A DNA stretch of 46,979 bases, from positions 1-46,979 of the forward strand of contig JAGVZT010000067.1 in assembly GCA_018302335.1 (NCBI GenBank), written 5' to 3'. The stretch is from Candidatus Woesearchaeota archaeon (GTDB lineage Archaea > Nanobdellota > Nanobdellia > Woesearchaeales > JAGVZT01). Below, piece by piece: positions 7,830 to 15,505 of this stretch. A program made the translations under genes and the position numbers. Positions within the stretch are counted from its first letter, which is position 1; each line of letters begins with the position of its first letter. The notes below the pieces were generated by a model. The model did not search any database. It was given only the letters and a program-made list of their open reading frames with translations, and was not told where the DNA came from.

Positions 7830-9092
7830 ATGGCAATGGAAGAGCTGAACCCTTACCACATAGCGCAGCTGCAGTTCGACCGGGCCGCGGAAAGATTGAG
7901 GCTCGAGCGTTGGCTGCGCGACATGCTGCGCGTGCCGGACCGCACGCTCAGCGTCGAATTCCCGGTCAAGATGGACAATGGCGACATCCGGATGTTCACC
8001 GGCTACCGCGTCCAGCACAATAATTCTCGGGGGCCCTACAAGGGTGGCGTGCGGTACAGCCCGGAGATGAACCTCGACGAGGTGCGCGCGCTCGCCACTT
8101 GGATGACTTGGAAGACCGCAGTCGTCGATATCCCTTTCGGAGGCGCGAAGGGTGGGGTGGTGTGCGACCCTTCCACGCTTTCGCAGGCAGAGCTCGAGCG
8201 AATCACCCGTCGATATACCTACGAGATAAGCGACATCATCGGGCCGGAGCTGGACATCCCCGCCCCGGACGTCAACACCACCCCCCAGATGATGGCGTGG
8301 ATGGTCGACACCTACAGCATGGGCAAGCGGCACAGCGAGTTCGGTGTCGCCACCGGAAAACCCACCTTTTTGGGGGGTAGCCATGGCCGGCTGGAGGCGA
8401 CCGGGCGGGGCGTCGCCCTTACTGCGATGAACGCGCTCGCGGACCTGAAGCTCAATCCCCAGAAAGTCACCGCGGCGGTCCAGGGATATGGCAATGTGGG
8501 AAGCCAGGCGGCCCGCAGCCTTCGGGAGTTTGGGGTGAAGATAGTGGGGGTGAGTGACAGTTCCTGCGCATTGTGCGATCCCGAAGGCCTGGACCTTGCG
8601 GAGATAGACCAGCATGTCGCCGCACACCCTCGGCATCTTCTTGAGAACTACACTAAGGCGCTGGTCCTCCCGGAGCGGAATGAACTCCTCGAGATGGAAT
8701 GCGACCTTCTCGTGCCCGCCGCCCTGGAGAACCAGCTCACCGCGAAGAACGCGGGGAGGGTGCAGGCGAAACTCATCGTGGAGGGGGCCAATGGTCCCAC
8801 GACGCCTGGCGCCGATGATATTTTCCAGAAGCGGGACATCTTGGTTGTGCCGGACATCCTCGCGAATGCCGGCGGCGTCACGGTCAGCTACTACGAGTGG
8901 GTGCAGAACATCCAGCGTGAGCAGTGGTCGTTCCGCGAAGTCGTGGAAAAGCTTGACGCGAAAATGAACACGTCCTATGCCCCCGTACGTGACCTCGCGA
9001 GGAGAGAGGGGGTTGATCTCCGCACTGCGGCCTACATGATTGCGATAGGGAGAGTCGCGGAGAGCACCAGGACGCGCGGAGTTTTCCCTTAG
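7830..9092 (+). CDS. gdhA: Glutamate dehydrogenase
   Basis: 420 residues, normal for hexameric GDH, which interconverts glutamate and 2-oxoglutarate plus ammonia with NAD(P)H. Substrate domain: HNNSRGPYKGGVRYSPEMN and the catalytic-lysine segment PFGGAKGGV; DIPAPDVNTT follows. Cofactor domain: Rossmann motif QGYGNVGS, then EGANGPTTPGAD and PDILANAGGVTVSYYEW. Intact, unlike the divergent paralogue at 6412-7639, so it is probably the functional copy. TATA-like GGTATATGA at 7802-7810. Its TAG stop overlaps the TAA of the convergent gene 9089-9355 (TTAG). Confidence 0.96.
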   Translation: MAMEELNPYHIAQLQFDRAAERLRLERWLRDMLRVPDRTLSVEFPVKMDNGDIRMFTGYRVQHNNSRGPYKGGVRYSPEMNLDEVRALATWMTWKTAVVDIPFGGAKGGVVCDPSTLSQAELERITRRYTYEISDIIGPELDIPAPDVNTTPQMMAWMVDTYSMGKRHSEFGVATGKPTFLGGSHGRLEATGRGVALTAMNALADLKLNPQKVTAAVQGYGNVGSQAARSLREFGVKIVGVSDSSCALCDPEGLDLAEIDQHVAAHPRHLLENYTKALVLPERNELLEMECDLLVPAALENQLTAKNAGRVQAKLIVEGANGPTTPGADDIFQKRDILVVPDILANAGGVTVSYYEWVQNIQREQWSFREVVEKLDAKMNTSYAPVRDLARREGVDLRTAAYMIAIGRVAESTRTRGVFP

Positions 9093-9355
9093 GGCATCAC
9101 GCGATGCAGCTCCTGGCTCGCGGCAGTGAGCGCGCCGAGGAGTTGCGTGTAGGCTTCTCCAGCGTTTCCAGGCTCCTCGGGACTGAGGGCGAGCCGGGGC
9201 TTCGCTCCCGGAGTGCGCTCCAGCCAGTGGACCATGCGCTGCAGCGAGCGGAGATGGCCCAGGAGGTCCGGTCCGCGCACCGGCTTCCGCATGGCGCGCT
9301 CAGTCGCGCGGACTTCCTTCGCCAGCGATTCGACGGTGAACTCTCCCAGCTGCAT
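9089..9355 (-). CDS. Small conserved-looking protein, function unknown
   Basis: 88 residues, predicted helical and hydrophilic, with no motif I recognise. Its ATG overlaps the stop of the upstream gene by one base (TGATG at 9353-9357), so the two are translated together. Its stop overlaps the GDH stop. The tight coupling and lack of a separate promoter support a real gene whose product may pair with that of 9355-9660. Confidence 0.55.
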   Translation of the reverse strand: MQLGEFTVESLAKEVRATERAMRKPVRGPDLLGHLRSLQRMVHWLERTPGAKPRLALSPEEPGNAGEAYTQLLGALTAASQELHRVMP

Positions 9356-9660
9356 CAGAACCTCTTCACTGCCTCGTTGAGCTGCCTGATGGCTTCCGTC
9401 TTCTGCTTCTTGATGACATCGATGAGCGGCTGCTTCTCAGCCGCGCGAGGAATCATGTCGAGATTCCTGCCGTAGAAGTCGAGCACGTTCCGCGCCTCCG
9501 CGAGGAACGGCCTTGCGGGATGGTCTGGGGGGAGCTGCTTGAGGAGCTGCCCGAGATAGGAGATGCATTTCGCGATCTCCGCTCCGCTGCCCGCCCGGGG
9601 CCCGAGCAGAATCTGCTCCATGGCGACAATCTGGCCTTTGACCTTGTCGAAGATGCCCAT
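9355..9660 (-). CDS. Small helical protein, function unknown
   Basis: 101 residues, mostly alpha-helical by composition (GIFDKVKGQIVAMEQILLG at the start, DVIKKQKTEAIRQLNEAVK at the end), no signal peptide or membrane helix. First gene of a two-gene operon. A minus-strand TATA-like stretch AGATATTAAGTC at 9691-9702 lies about 37 bases upstream, on the same AT-rich patch as the divergent PLD gene. No family recognised. Confidence 0.6.
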   Translation of the reverse strand: MGIFDKVKGQIVAMEQILLGPRAGSGAEIAKCISYLGQLLKQLPPDHPARPFLAEARNVLDFYGRNLDMIPRAAEKQPLIDVIKKQKTEAIRQLNEAVKRF

Positions 9661-9690
9661 ACGTATTCCTCACCGCCCAGCAAGAAGGCT

Positions 9691-9702
9691 GACTTAATAT
9701 CT
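9691..9702. promoter_or_regulatory. Shared divergent promoter patch
   Basis: The AT-rich block GACTTAATATCT reads as a TATA-like element on both strands. It serves the minus operon (ATG at 9660) and the plus PLD gene (ATG at 9743), both of which would have short leaders. Confidence 0.4.
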
Positions 9703-9742
9703 TTTGCCCCGGAAGGCCTCCGGGAAACGATGCGGAGGGCAT

Positions 9743-10654
9743 ATGAATCCGGCCGCGATGAGGAACCCTATGCGTGCTACGCTGTGCCTCCTGCTGCTCG
9801 CCGGCTGCGTCCCCCCTATGGAGGCGGCAATCTGCCCGCAGGAGGACTGCCTTGCCCTTTTCGTCCAGGGGATAGACCGCGCCGAGGGCAGCGTGGACTG
9901 CGCGTTCTACGCATTCGACCATCCTGAAATCGCGGAGAGCCTCAGGAACGCGGCCACTCGGGGAGTGAAGGTACGCATCGTGCTGCATGAGGGGGCCGCT
10001 CCGGGGTTCCAGTCCCGCACCGCCAAGGTTCCCGGGCTGATGCACCACAAGTTCTGCGTGCTCGACGGAGAGCGGGTGGTCACGGGCAGCGCCAATCCGA
10101 CCGGCCGCGATGTGGGATACGATAACAACGTCCTTGCGCTGGAATCCGGCCGCATTGCGGGGCAATATGGGCAAGAGTTCGAGGAGCTGTGGAGCGATGA
10201 TTTTCCGGGACGGCGCGCGCTGGATGCCATGCTCCCTTTCCGCCAGCATGTCCTCTTCTGCCCCGAGGACCGCTGCGCCGAAGCGCTGCGCAACGAGGTC
10301 GGAGGCGCCACAAAGAGTGTCGACATGCTCGCGTTCACCTTCACGGAGGCATCCCTCGGGACGGAACTCATCCTCGCCGCGGCGCGGGGAGTCAACGTGC
10401 GCGTGGTGCTCGACCGACGGGTGCATCCTGCATCGCAGCGCCAGCGGCTCTTGGACAACGGCATCGAGGTCAGGCTCGCCCGGAGCGAACTCATGCACCA
10501 CAAGGTGCTCGTCATCGACAATCGCACTGTCCTCACAGGCTCGTTCAATCCGACTGCGAGCGCTGATTCGCGGAACGCGGAGAATCTGCTCATCATCCGG
10601 AATGGGGACATCGCGGCCGAGTACGCCTCGGCATTCCGCTCCCTGTGGGGGTAG
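9743..10654 (+). CDS. PLD-family phosphodiesterase lipoprotein
   Basis: 303 residues from the ATG at 9743; ATGs at 9758 and 9770 are also possible. The N-terminus RATLCLLLLAGC is a signal peptide with a lipobox, so the protein is probably exported and lipid-anchored. Two HxKxxxxD motifs mark the phospholipase D/nuclease superfamily: HHKFCVLD (His101, Lys103, Asp108) followed by GSAN, and HHKVLVID (His252, Lys254, Asp259) followed by GSFN. Both half-sites are present, so one chain can form the active site. Family members include secreted nucleases (Nuc-like) and phospholipases; this short form without added domains is closest to a nuclease-like PLD, but the substrate cannot be told. The first codons contain AATCCGGCCGCGATG, identical to a terminus of the dispersed repeat. 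Confidence 0.85.
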   Translation: MNPAAMRNPMRATLCLLLLAGCVPPMEAAICPQEDCLALFVQGIDRAEGSVDCAFYAFDHPEIAESLRNAATRGVKVRIVLHEGAAPGFQSRTAKVPGLMHHKFCVLDGERVVTGSANPTGRDVGYDNNVLALESGRIAGQYGQEFEELWSDDFPGRRALDAMLPFRQHVLFCPEDRCAEALRNEVGGATKSVDMLAFTFTEASLGTELILAAARGVNVRVVLDRRVHPASQRQRLLDNGIEVRLARSELMHHKVLVIDNRTVLTGSFNPTASADSRNAENLLIIRNGDIAAEYASAFRSLWG

Positions 10655-10674
10655 CCAGGGTCATCAGGTGAATC

Positions 10675-10738
10675 CGGCCGCGATGCTGAGAATATCCGTC
10701 TTGCGAGACATCGCGGGACTCGTCCGCCATTCCGGCCG
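10675..10738 (-). repeat. Dispersed palindromic repeat, copy 4
   Basis: Plus strand CGGCCGCGATGCTGAGAATA at the left and CATTCCGGCCG at the right, with TGCGAGACA in the core (reverse of TGTCTCGCA). It lies between the stop of the PLD gene and the promoter of the DHH gene. Confidence 0.75.
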
Positions 10739-10763
10739 GGCTTCCCGCCCGCCGCGGGAGAAC

Positions 10764-10772
10764 TCTTAAATA
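10764..10772 (+). promoter_or_regulatory. TATA box of DHH phosphoesterase gene
   Basis: TCTTAAATA centred 27 bases before the ATG at 10795; predicts a leaderless transcript. Confidence 0.6.
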
Positions 10773-10794
10773 CCGCACAGGCTTCGCCGCAAGG

Positions 10795-11814
10795 ATGGAA
10801 CTGGAGCGCATCAGGCCCCTGCTCGACGAGTGCGCAAACCCCCTCTTCCTTTTCGACGACGACACGGACGGGGTGTGCTCGTACCTCCAGCTCCAGCGCT
10901 ACTGCAAGAAAGGCCACGGCTCCGTGGTAAAAGCCGCGCCGACCCTCCCGGAGAGCTACCTCCGGAAAGTGGAGGAGCACCATCCGGACCTGGTGGTCGT
11001 GCTGGACAAGCCCGGACTGAGCGATGAGTTTGTCCAGGGATGCAAGGTCCCGCTGCTCTGGATAGATCATCATCCGCCGCAGCATCGGCATCCGAAGGTG
11101 AAGTACTTCAATCCGCTCCTGCTTGACGAGAAAGACAACAGGCCGACGAGCTACTGGGCCTGGCGCATCGCGGAGCAGGACCTCTGGCTCGCGATGACCG
11201 GCATCGTCGGCGACTGGCAGCTCACCGAGCTTGCCGCTGTCTTCTCGGAGAGACGGCCCGACCTGCTTCCTCCCTCGGTGAGCAGGCCGCAGGACGCGCT
11301 CTTCTCCACCCCCATAGGCAATTTCGCGAGGCTGGTCTCCTTTGTGCTGAAGGGGAGGGTGTCCGAGGTCATGAAATGCATCCGCATCATCGGCCAGCTC
11401 GACTCGCCTGATGAGGTGCTCTCCCAGAGCACGCCACGGGGCAGGTACCTGCACAAGAGATACGTCCAGGTCCGGCAGGAATACGATAGGCTCGTTGCAG
11501 AGGCGGAGGGCATGCTTTCCTCAGAGAAGCTGCTGGTGTACACCTACACTGAGGAGAGCACCAGCTTCACCGGCGACCTCTCGAACGAGCTCATCTACCG
11601 GCACCCGGACAAGGTCATCCTGGTCTGCAGGTCGAAGTCCGGGGAGATGAAGTGCTCCCTCCGCTCTACGGACGTCGACTTGCAGCGCGCCGTGGCCAAG
11701 GCCCTCCTCGGCGTCCAGGGCTATGGCGGCGGTCACGAGCACGCTTGCGGCGCCTGCGTCAAGGACGAGGACTGGCAGCGCTTCCTCGAGGCGCTGCGCG
11801 CGCAGCTAGGGTGA
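10795..11814 (+). CDS. DHH/DHHA1 phosphoesterase (archaeal RecJ-like)
   Basis: 339 residues. N-terminal DHH domain: FLFDDDTDGVCS (metal-binding aspartates), VVVLDKPG, and the signature WIDHHPP at about residues 89-95. A C-terminal DHHA1 domain ends with GYGGGHEHACGA, the GGGH substrate-binding motif. Archaeal proteins of this build include RecJ-like/GAN 5'-3' exonucleases, some bound to the GINS-MCM helicase, and nanoRNases; which one this is cannot be settled from sequence alone. The stop lies 9 bases inside the 3' end of the convergent secreted protease gene. Confidence 0.88.
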   Translation: MELERIRPLLDECANPLFLFDDDTDGVCSYLQLQRYCKKGHGSVVKAAPTLPESYLRKVEEHHPDLVVVLDKPGLSDEFVQGCKVPLLWIDHHPPQHRHPKVKYFNPLLLDEKDNRPTSYWAWRIAEQDLWLAMTGIVGDWQLTELAAVFSERRPDLLPPSVSRPQDALFSTPIGNFARLVSFVLKGRVSEVMKCIRIIGQLDSPDEVLSQSTPRGRYLHKRYVQVRQEYDRLVAEAEGMLSSEKLLVYTYTEESTSFTGDLSNELIYRHPDKVILVCRSKSGEMKCSLRSTDVDLQRAVAKALLGVQGYGGGHEHACGACVKDEDWQRFLEALRAQLG

Positions 11815-13254
11815 GAAGAACGGCTCCGGGTCGAGCGCCCCGAAGGGCTCCCGCGGATTGTCGAAGGGATTCCGCGTGTCCACCTCAAAGTGCAGGTGGA
11901 AGACATTGGGGCCGGATGCGTATCCCGTATTCCCCATGAGCCCGATGAGGTCTCCCGCGGAAACGACGTTTCCCGGCTGCACCTGTGACGCGCTGAGATG
12001 CGCGTAGGTCGCGTAGAGGCGCCTGCCGTCCACTTCTCCGAGGTCCACGGTGATGGTCAGGCCGTATCCCGTCCTGGCGAGTTCAGGCACGGTGCACCTG
12101 ATGCACCCGACGCCCACCACCGTTCCGTCAGCGACGGCATAGATGGGGTCGCCGAGGGCGCCGATGTAATCGTTCCCGGTGTGGAAACTCTGGCGCTGCC
12201 AGGGTACGCTGTCCCCGAAGCCGTTGGTGAGCCCCTCCGGCCATGCGACCGGATGGTACTCGAACAGGGCGTCCTCTTCTGTGGGAACTGGCGGGCTGAT
12301 TTCGGCATCGAGGGGCACGATGCCAATCATCGGCGTCTGCCTGTTGTAGATCCGTTGGCTGAGGGTCTCCCAGGTGACGAGCAGGTTCTTTCCGCTCTGC
12401 CAGGTTCCCTCTTCAGTATCAGTGTAGGGATCGTGCATGATGACGCCTTCGTCCGAGTAGCCGGTGATGAGTGTCCAGTGCCCGGTGGTGGGAGGGGCCC
12501 ATCCGTTGGTCCGCTCCGCGGCGTACGGCGACCCCCCATCGGGATCGGATTTCACATTCATCAGGATGACGTGGCCGAGGTTGATGTGCCTCCGGACCTC
12601 ATTCCGGGACATGCTGGAGGATGCCCCGCCGTACACTCCGAGCTGCCGGGCGACGCGCTCCATGCTCTCCACACTGGTTCCGCTCCTTGAGCCCGTCCAG
12701 AGTGTCTGCCAAAGCGCATAGAACGGGTAATCCCTGTCCCCGGTGTAGCCGGCATACTGGATGGCCATCTCCAGCGCGGTGGGGCCGCAGCCAGCACCGC
12801 AGGGATTGATGACGTCGATGCCCGTCTCCCTGTCCGGGAAGGAGCACTGGTTGAGATACGGCACGTCAAGGATGCGCGCGCCAGGGGGTGCGGAACCTAC
12901 GACGCAGTCAATGGTCCCGTCAGAGTAGGCCGCGATGTTCGCGTATTCTTCGGGATAGAGCGAGCGGAAGAGCTCGACGTTCGTGCCGCAGAACGTCACC
13001 GGGATGTTCTCTTCAGCCAGCTCCTCGACTGCTGCTGGCTCCTGGGCAGGCTCTGGAGTGGGCTCGACAGGGGTCGCGGTGGGCGCCGTGAGAGATGGCG
13101 CGAACGTGAGGACGGTGGTCGGCGCTGCCGTGGATGTTGCCGTGGGCAGCGGGGGGGTGGGCGCGGGCTGCGCAGCCCTGCCGGAAAGGCCAGCGAAGGC
13201 GCCGATTGCAGCGAGAGCGCCAGCTGCGGCCGCGATGCGAAGCCTCTTCCCCAT
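11806..13254 (-). CDS. Secreted C39-like cysteine peptidase fused to M23 metallopeptidase
   Basis: 482 residues. A signal peptide spans residues 1-28 (RIAAAAGALAAIGAFAGLSG), followed by a Pro/Thr-rich spacer to about 75. Residues 125-310 match the C39_2/papain-like fold: catalytic Cys156 in CGAGCGPTALEMAIQYAG, His259 in TTGHWTLITGY, and Asp275 in MHDPY. Residues 350-482 form a LytM/M23 domain with zinc ligands His358 and Asp362 (FHTGNDYIG) and His455 in HLHFEV (453-455), plus the conserved YAHLS. Both active sites look complete. Known M23 enzymes cut peptide bridges in bacterial peptidoglycan, which archaea lack. The target could be a bacterial neighbour or host wall, pseudomurein-like or S-layer peptide links, or another secreted protein. 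Leaderless promoter just upstream. Confidence 0.88.
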   Translation of the reverse strand: MGKRLRIAAAAGALAAIGAFAGLSGRAAQPAPTPPLPTATSTAAPTTVLTFAPSLTAPTATPVEPTPEPAQEPAAVEELAEENIPVTFCGTNVELFRSLYPEEYANIAAYSDGTIDCVVGSAPPGARILDVPYLNQCSFPDRETGIDVINPCGAGCGPTALEMAIQYAGYTGDRDYPFYALWQTLWTGSRSGTSVESMERVARQLGVYGGASSSMSRNEVRRHINLGHVILMNVKSDPDGGSPYAAERTNGWAPPTTGHWTLITGYSDEGVIMHDPYTDTEEGTWQSGKNLLVTWETLSQRIYNRQTPMIGIVPLDAEISPPVPTEEDALFEYHPVAWPEGLTNGFGDSVPWQRQSFHTGNDYIGALGDPIYAVADGTVVGVGCIRCTVPELARTGYGLTITVDLGEVDGRRLYATYAHLSASQVQPGNVVSAGDLIGLMGNTGYASGPNVFHLHFEVDTRNPFDNPREPFGALDPEPFFSP

Positions 13255-13277
13255 GGTGACAGGGGGAATCCCCCAGT

Positions 13278-13312
13278 CATTTAAATATTTAGTGTCTAAT
13301 TGGTAGTTAATT
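13278..13312 (-). promoter_or_regulatory. Promoter of C39+M23 gene with shared upstream element
   Basis: A TATA-like stretch (plus TCATTTAAATATTTA, 13278-13291) about 28 bases before the ATG at 13254. Directly upstream lies a 14-base element, 13299-13312, reading AATTAACTACCAAT on the minus strand. The same 14 bases occur at 19158-19171 beside the promoters of the NHL protein and the 19231 gene. The position next to the BRE/TATA suits an activator or repressor site. Confidence 0.55.
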
Positions 13313-13321
13313 CTGGCCGAT

Positions 13322-14524
13322 TCATCCCTTCGCGGGGAGAACCACTCTCTGGTCCAGCAGACGGGCCGCGCGGACCATCTCCTGGAGCTTCCGCACAGCG
13401 ACGGGCAGCACCCTCGTCCGCAGCCCGCAATCTGGCGCCAGCTCGATGCGAGAGGAGTTGCCGACCAGCTCTGCGGCGTAAGACGCGCGCTTCGCGATGA
13501 GCTCTGCGCTTTCAATCTCGTTGGAGTGCACCGCGAACGCCCCGATGCACAGCTGGCCGTCATACCCGGCGTCCATGAAGGGCCGGAGCGCTTTCTCGTA
13601 GTTGGAGAGGTCTCCCGGGTCGCCGTTCGCAATCTCAAGGGTGACGAAGCGGATCTCGGGGATTGCGGCGCAGACTTTCGCAATCGGCGCGTAGTCGTGC
13701 GAGAAGCAGACGTGCAGGCCGAACTCAGCCTTCGCGCCCCGTATCGAGGAGACAATGCTCTTCCGGAGCACCTCGATGGCGCGCTCATCATCCGCGCGTA
13801 TCTTTGTGGCATTGGGTTCGTCAATCTGGATGCGGGCAGCACGCTTCCCGCCGACCTGGATTCCTGCGACGCTCTTCACCGTAGGATTGAGGATACGCGT
13901 TGCGAACTCATCGACGAGATGGGCCTGCGCTTCCTGCCAGGCATCAGTCCAAGTCGGGCGCTCCTTGCGGTAGCGCGGCAACAGCACCCCCGGGTCGGTC
14001 CAGGTCCCCATGGTGTACGCGCCCGTGACACATATCTTCACCGCTTTCTGCGCCTTCGAGAGGACATAGCGCAGCTCATTGTCGTGCACCGGCCCGTTCC
14101 TCAAGCCCAGCTTTCCCTCGTACATGTACGGCCGGAAGATGTTCGGGTCGCCGTCTGCGTTCATGAAGGAGACCTGCCAGGAGAGCTGTTTCAGCCCGGA
14201 GACCTGGGTGGCGATTCCCGCGTACATCTCGCTGCGGTGCGCCTCGCCGTCGTAGACGTCATCCAGCCCAATTTCCTCGAGCAGCGCGATGTTGAACGCC
14301 GAATTCAGCTCCACGAGACGTTGGCGTTCCGAGGCGTCCGGCTTTCCGGGCTTCGAGACGAGCGCGAGATGCTCCTTCACGAGAAGCTTCAGCCGTTGCG
14401 CAGGGACGAGTCGGAGGACCTCATTCAACTGCTCCTCTTCCGCGGGAGTGATGGGCTTGCCGGCCAGCTTGCTCGCTCTCCCCGGCAGCTTCGGGAGGCT
14501 TCCGACCTCGATGGTGCGGGTCAT
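13322..14524 (-). CDS. metE: Methionine synthase, cobalamin-independent, catalytic (C-terminal) module
   Basis: 400 residues. Corresponds to the catalytic barrel of MetE, which moves a methyl group to homocysteine. The zinc/homocysteine ligands are visible: HVCFSHDY (His and Cys), the glutamate in TLEIANGD, and Cys in APDCGLRTR. QIDEPNA is the usual substrate segment. Its ATG overlaps the stop of the N-terminal-module gene by four bases (ATGA), so the two modules are made together. In bacteria both barrels sit in one protein of about 750 residues; archaea commonly encode them separately. The methyl donor could be methyl-tetrahydrofolate from the adjacent MetF, although some archaeal stand-alone forms use other donors. 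Confidence 0.88.
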   Translation of the reverse strand: MTRTIEVGSLPKLPGRASKLAGKPITPAEEEQLNEVLRLVPAQRLKLLVKEHLALVSKPGKPDASERQRLVELNSAFNIALLEEIGLDDVYDGEAHRSEMYAGIATQVSGLKQLSWQVSFMNADGDPNIFRPYMYEGKLGLRNGPVHDNELRYVLSKAQKAVKICVTGAYTMGTWTDPGVLLPRYRKERPTWTDAWQEAQAHLVDEFATRILNPTVKSVAGIQVGGKRAARIQIDEPNATKIRADDERAIEVLRKSIVSSIRGAKAEFGLHVCFSHDYAPIAKVCAAIPEIRFVTLEIANGDPGDLSNYEKALRPFMDAGYDGQLCIGAFAVHSNEIESAELIAKRASYAAELVGNSSRIELAPDCGLRTRVLPVAVRKLQEMVRAARLLDQRVVLPAKG

Positions 14525-15492
14525 GCTGCCACCTTCGCCGCAAGTGCGGCAATCTCGCGGAGCTTCTCCCTGCTCGGTTCCGAGGAGATGGTGTAGAACA
14601 GTGGGCCGTTGGTGGTGATGTGCACCTCGCGGGGGTGCAGTGCCTTCACCGCCTGCTGCACTCGGCGCTCCGCGAGCCCAAGATCCTCGGGCACCGAGGA
14701 ACGCGAGTCGATTGCCCCCGCGACCAGGATTTTCCCCTTGAGGGAAAGCTTGGTGCCGTCCGCGATGGGCGCCTCCACCAGGTCGAGCAGGAAGCCGCTC
14801 ACGGGCAACTCCAGCAGCGCGGGAGGGATGCTGTTCGGATTGCCGAAGAAGAGCTGGATGATGGTTGTCGCATCGAGGCCATGCACGATGTGGCCGTACG
14901 CAGCCCGGCACGCTTCCACCACCCCCTCCTCGTGCGCGAGCGGCGCGGCATGGGGGAGCAGGAGACTGGGCTCCGCGTACTCGATGTGCCGGTAGCCATG
15001 TTTCCTGAGTTCGCGGGAGAGCAGGGCGATGTGCTGCGCATACTCAGGGATGAGCGACTGCCAGTCTTCTGCCCCTTCGGTGTGCGCAGCGAGAGTCACC
15101 GGTCCAGGCAGCGTGACCTTCGGGACACTGCTCGAGGGAATCTTCTCCCTGAACAGGACCGGAGAGAGGTCTGCGCTCCTCGTGGAGAGCTTTCCGTCGA
15201 GCAGCGGAGTGAAGGCAAAGCCGTTGGTGTCGAACCAGCGGGTCTGGCTTCCGATGGTGACCCCTTCCATGAGGAGATACGCAGGCCTGAAGAGGTCGGG
15301 CCAGAGCAGCTGGCCGTCGCTCACCCGCTTGAATCCGAGCTTGGCCTGCAGCGCGATGAGCTCATCGGCATCGCGGCCGAGGACGTCCTTCTTCTCCCGT
15401 CGCTTCACTCTTCCGTACTTGATGTCCAGCTCCTCCCGGAGCGCAGCGTCGCTGTGGGTAGTGATGCCATGGATATAGCCTTCAGCCTGCAT
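14521..15492 (-). CDS. metE: Methionine synthase, N-terminal module
   Basis: 323 residues. Resembles the N-terminal barrel of MetE and related archaeal two-gene methionine synthases: KYGRVKRREKKDVLGRDADELIALQ near the start, TLPGPVTLA in the middle, YAEPSLL and QLFFGN later. It lacks the full set of zinc ligands seen in the partner, so it probably helps bind the folate or methyl donor rather than carrying the catalytic zinc. Start ATG 15492, preceded by a purine-rich GGGGGGAAGT. It lies 13 bases after metF and overlaps the catalytic-module gene, forming a three-gene operon. Confidence 0.82.
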   Translation of the reverse strand: MQAEGYIHGITTHSDAALREELDIKYGRVKRREKKDVLGRDADELIALQAKLGFKRVSDGQLLWPDLFRPAYLLMEGVTIGSQTRWFDTNGFAFTPLLDGKLSTRSADLSPVLFREKIPSSSVPKVTLPGPVTLAAHTEGAEDWQSLIPEYAQHIALLSRELRKHGYRHIEYAEPSLLLPHAAPLAHEEGVVEACRAAYGHIVHGLDATTIIQLFFGNPNSIPPALLELPVSGFLLDLVEAPIADGTKLSLKGKILVAGAIDSRSSVPEDLGLAERRVQQAVKALHPREVHITTNGPLFYTISSEPSREKLREIAALAAKVAA

Positions 15493-15505
15493 GTGACTTC
15501 CCCCC

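Noticed and set aside
13224-13240. Repeat terminus (CGGCCGCGATGCG) in the C39+M23 gene
   Set aside because: It is within the alanine-rich signal peptide codons and has no matching core or second end; probably chance.
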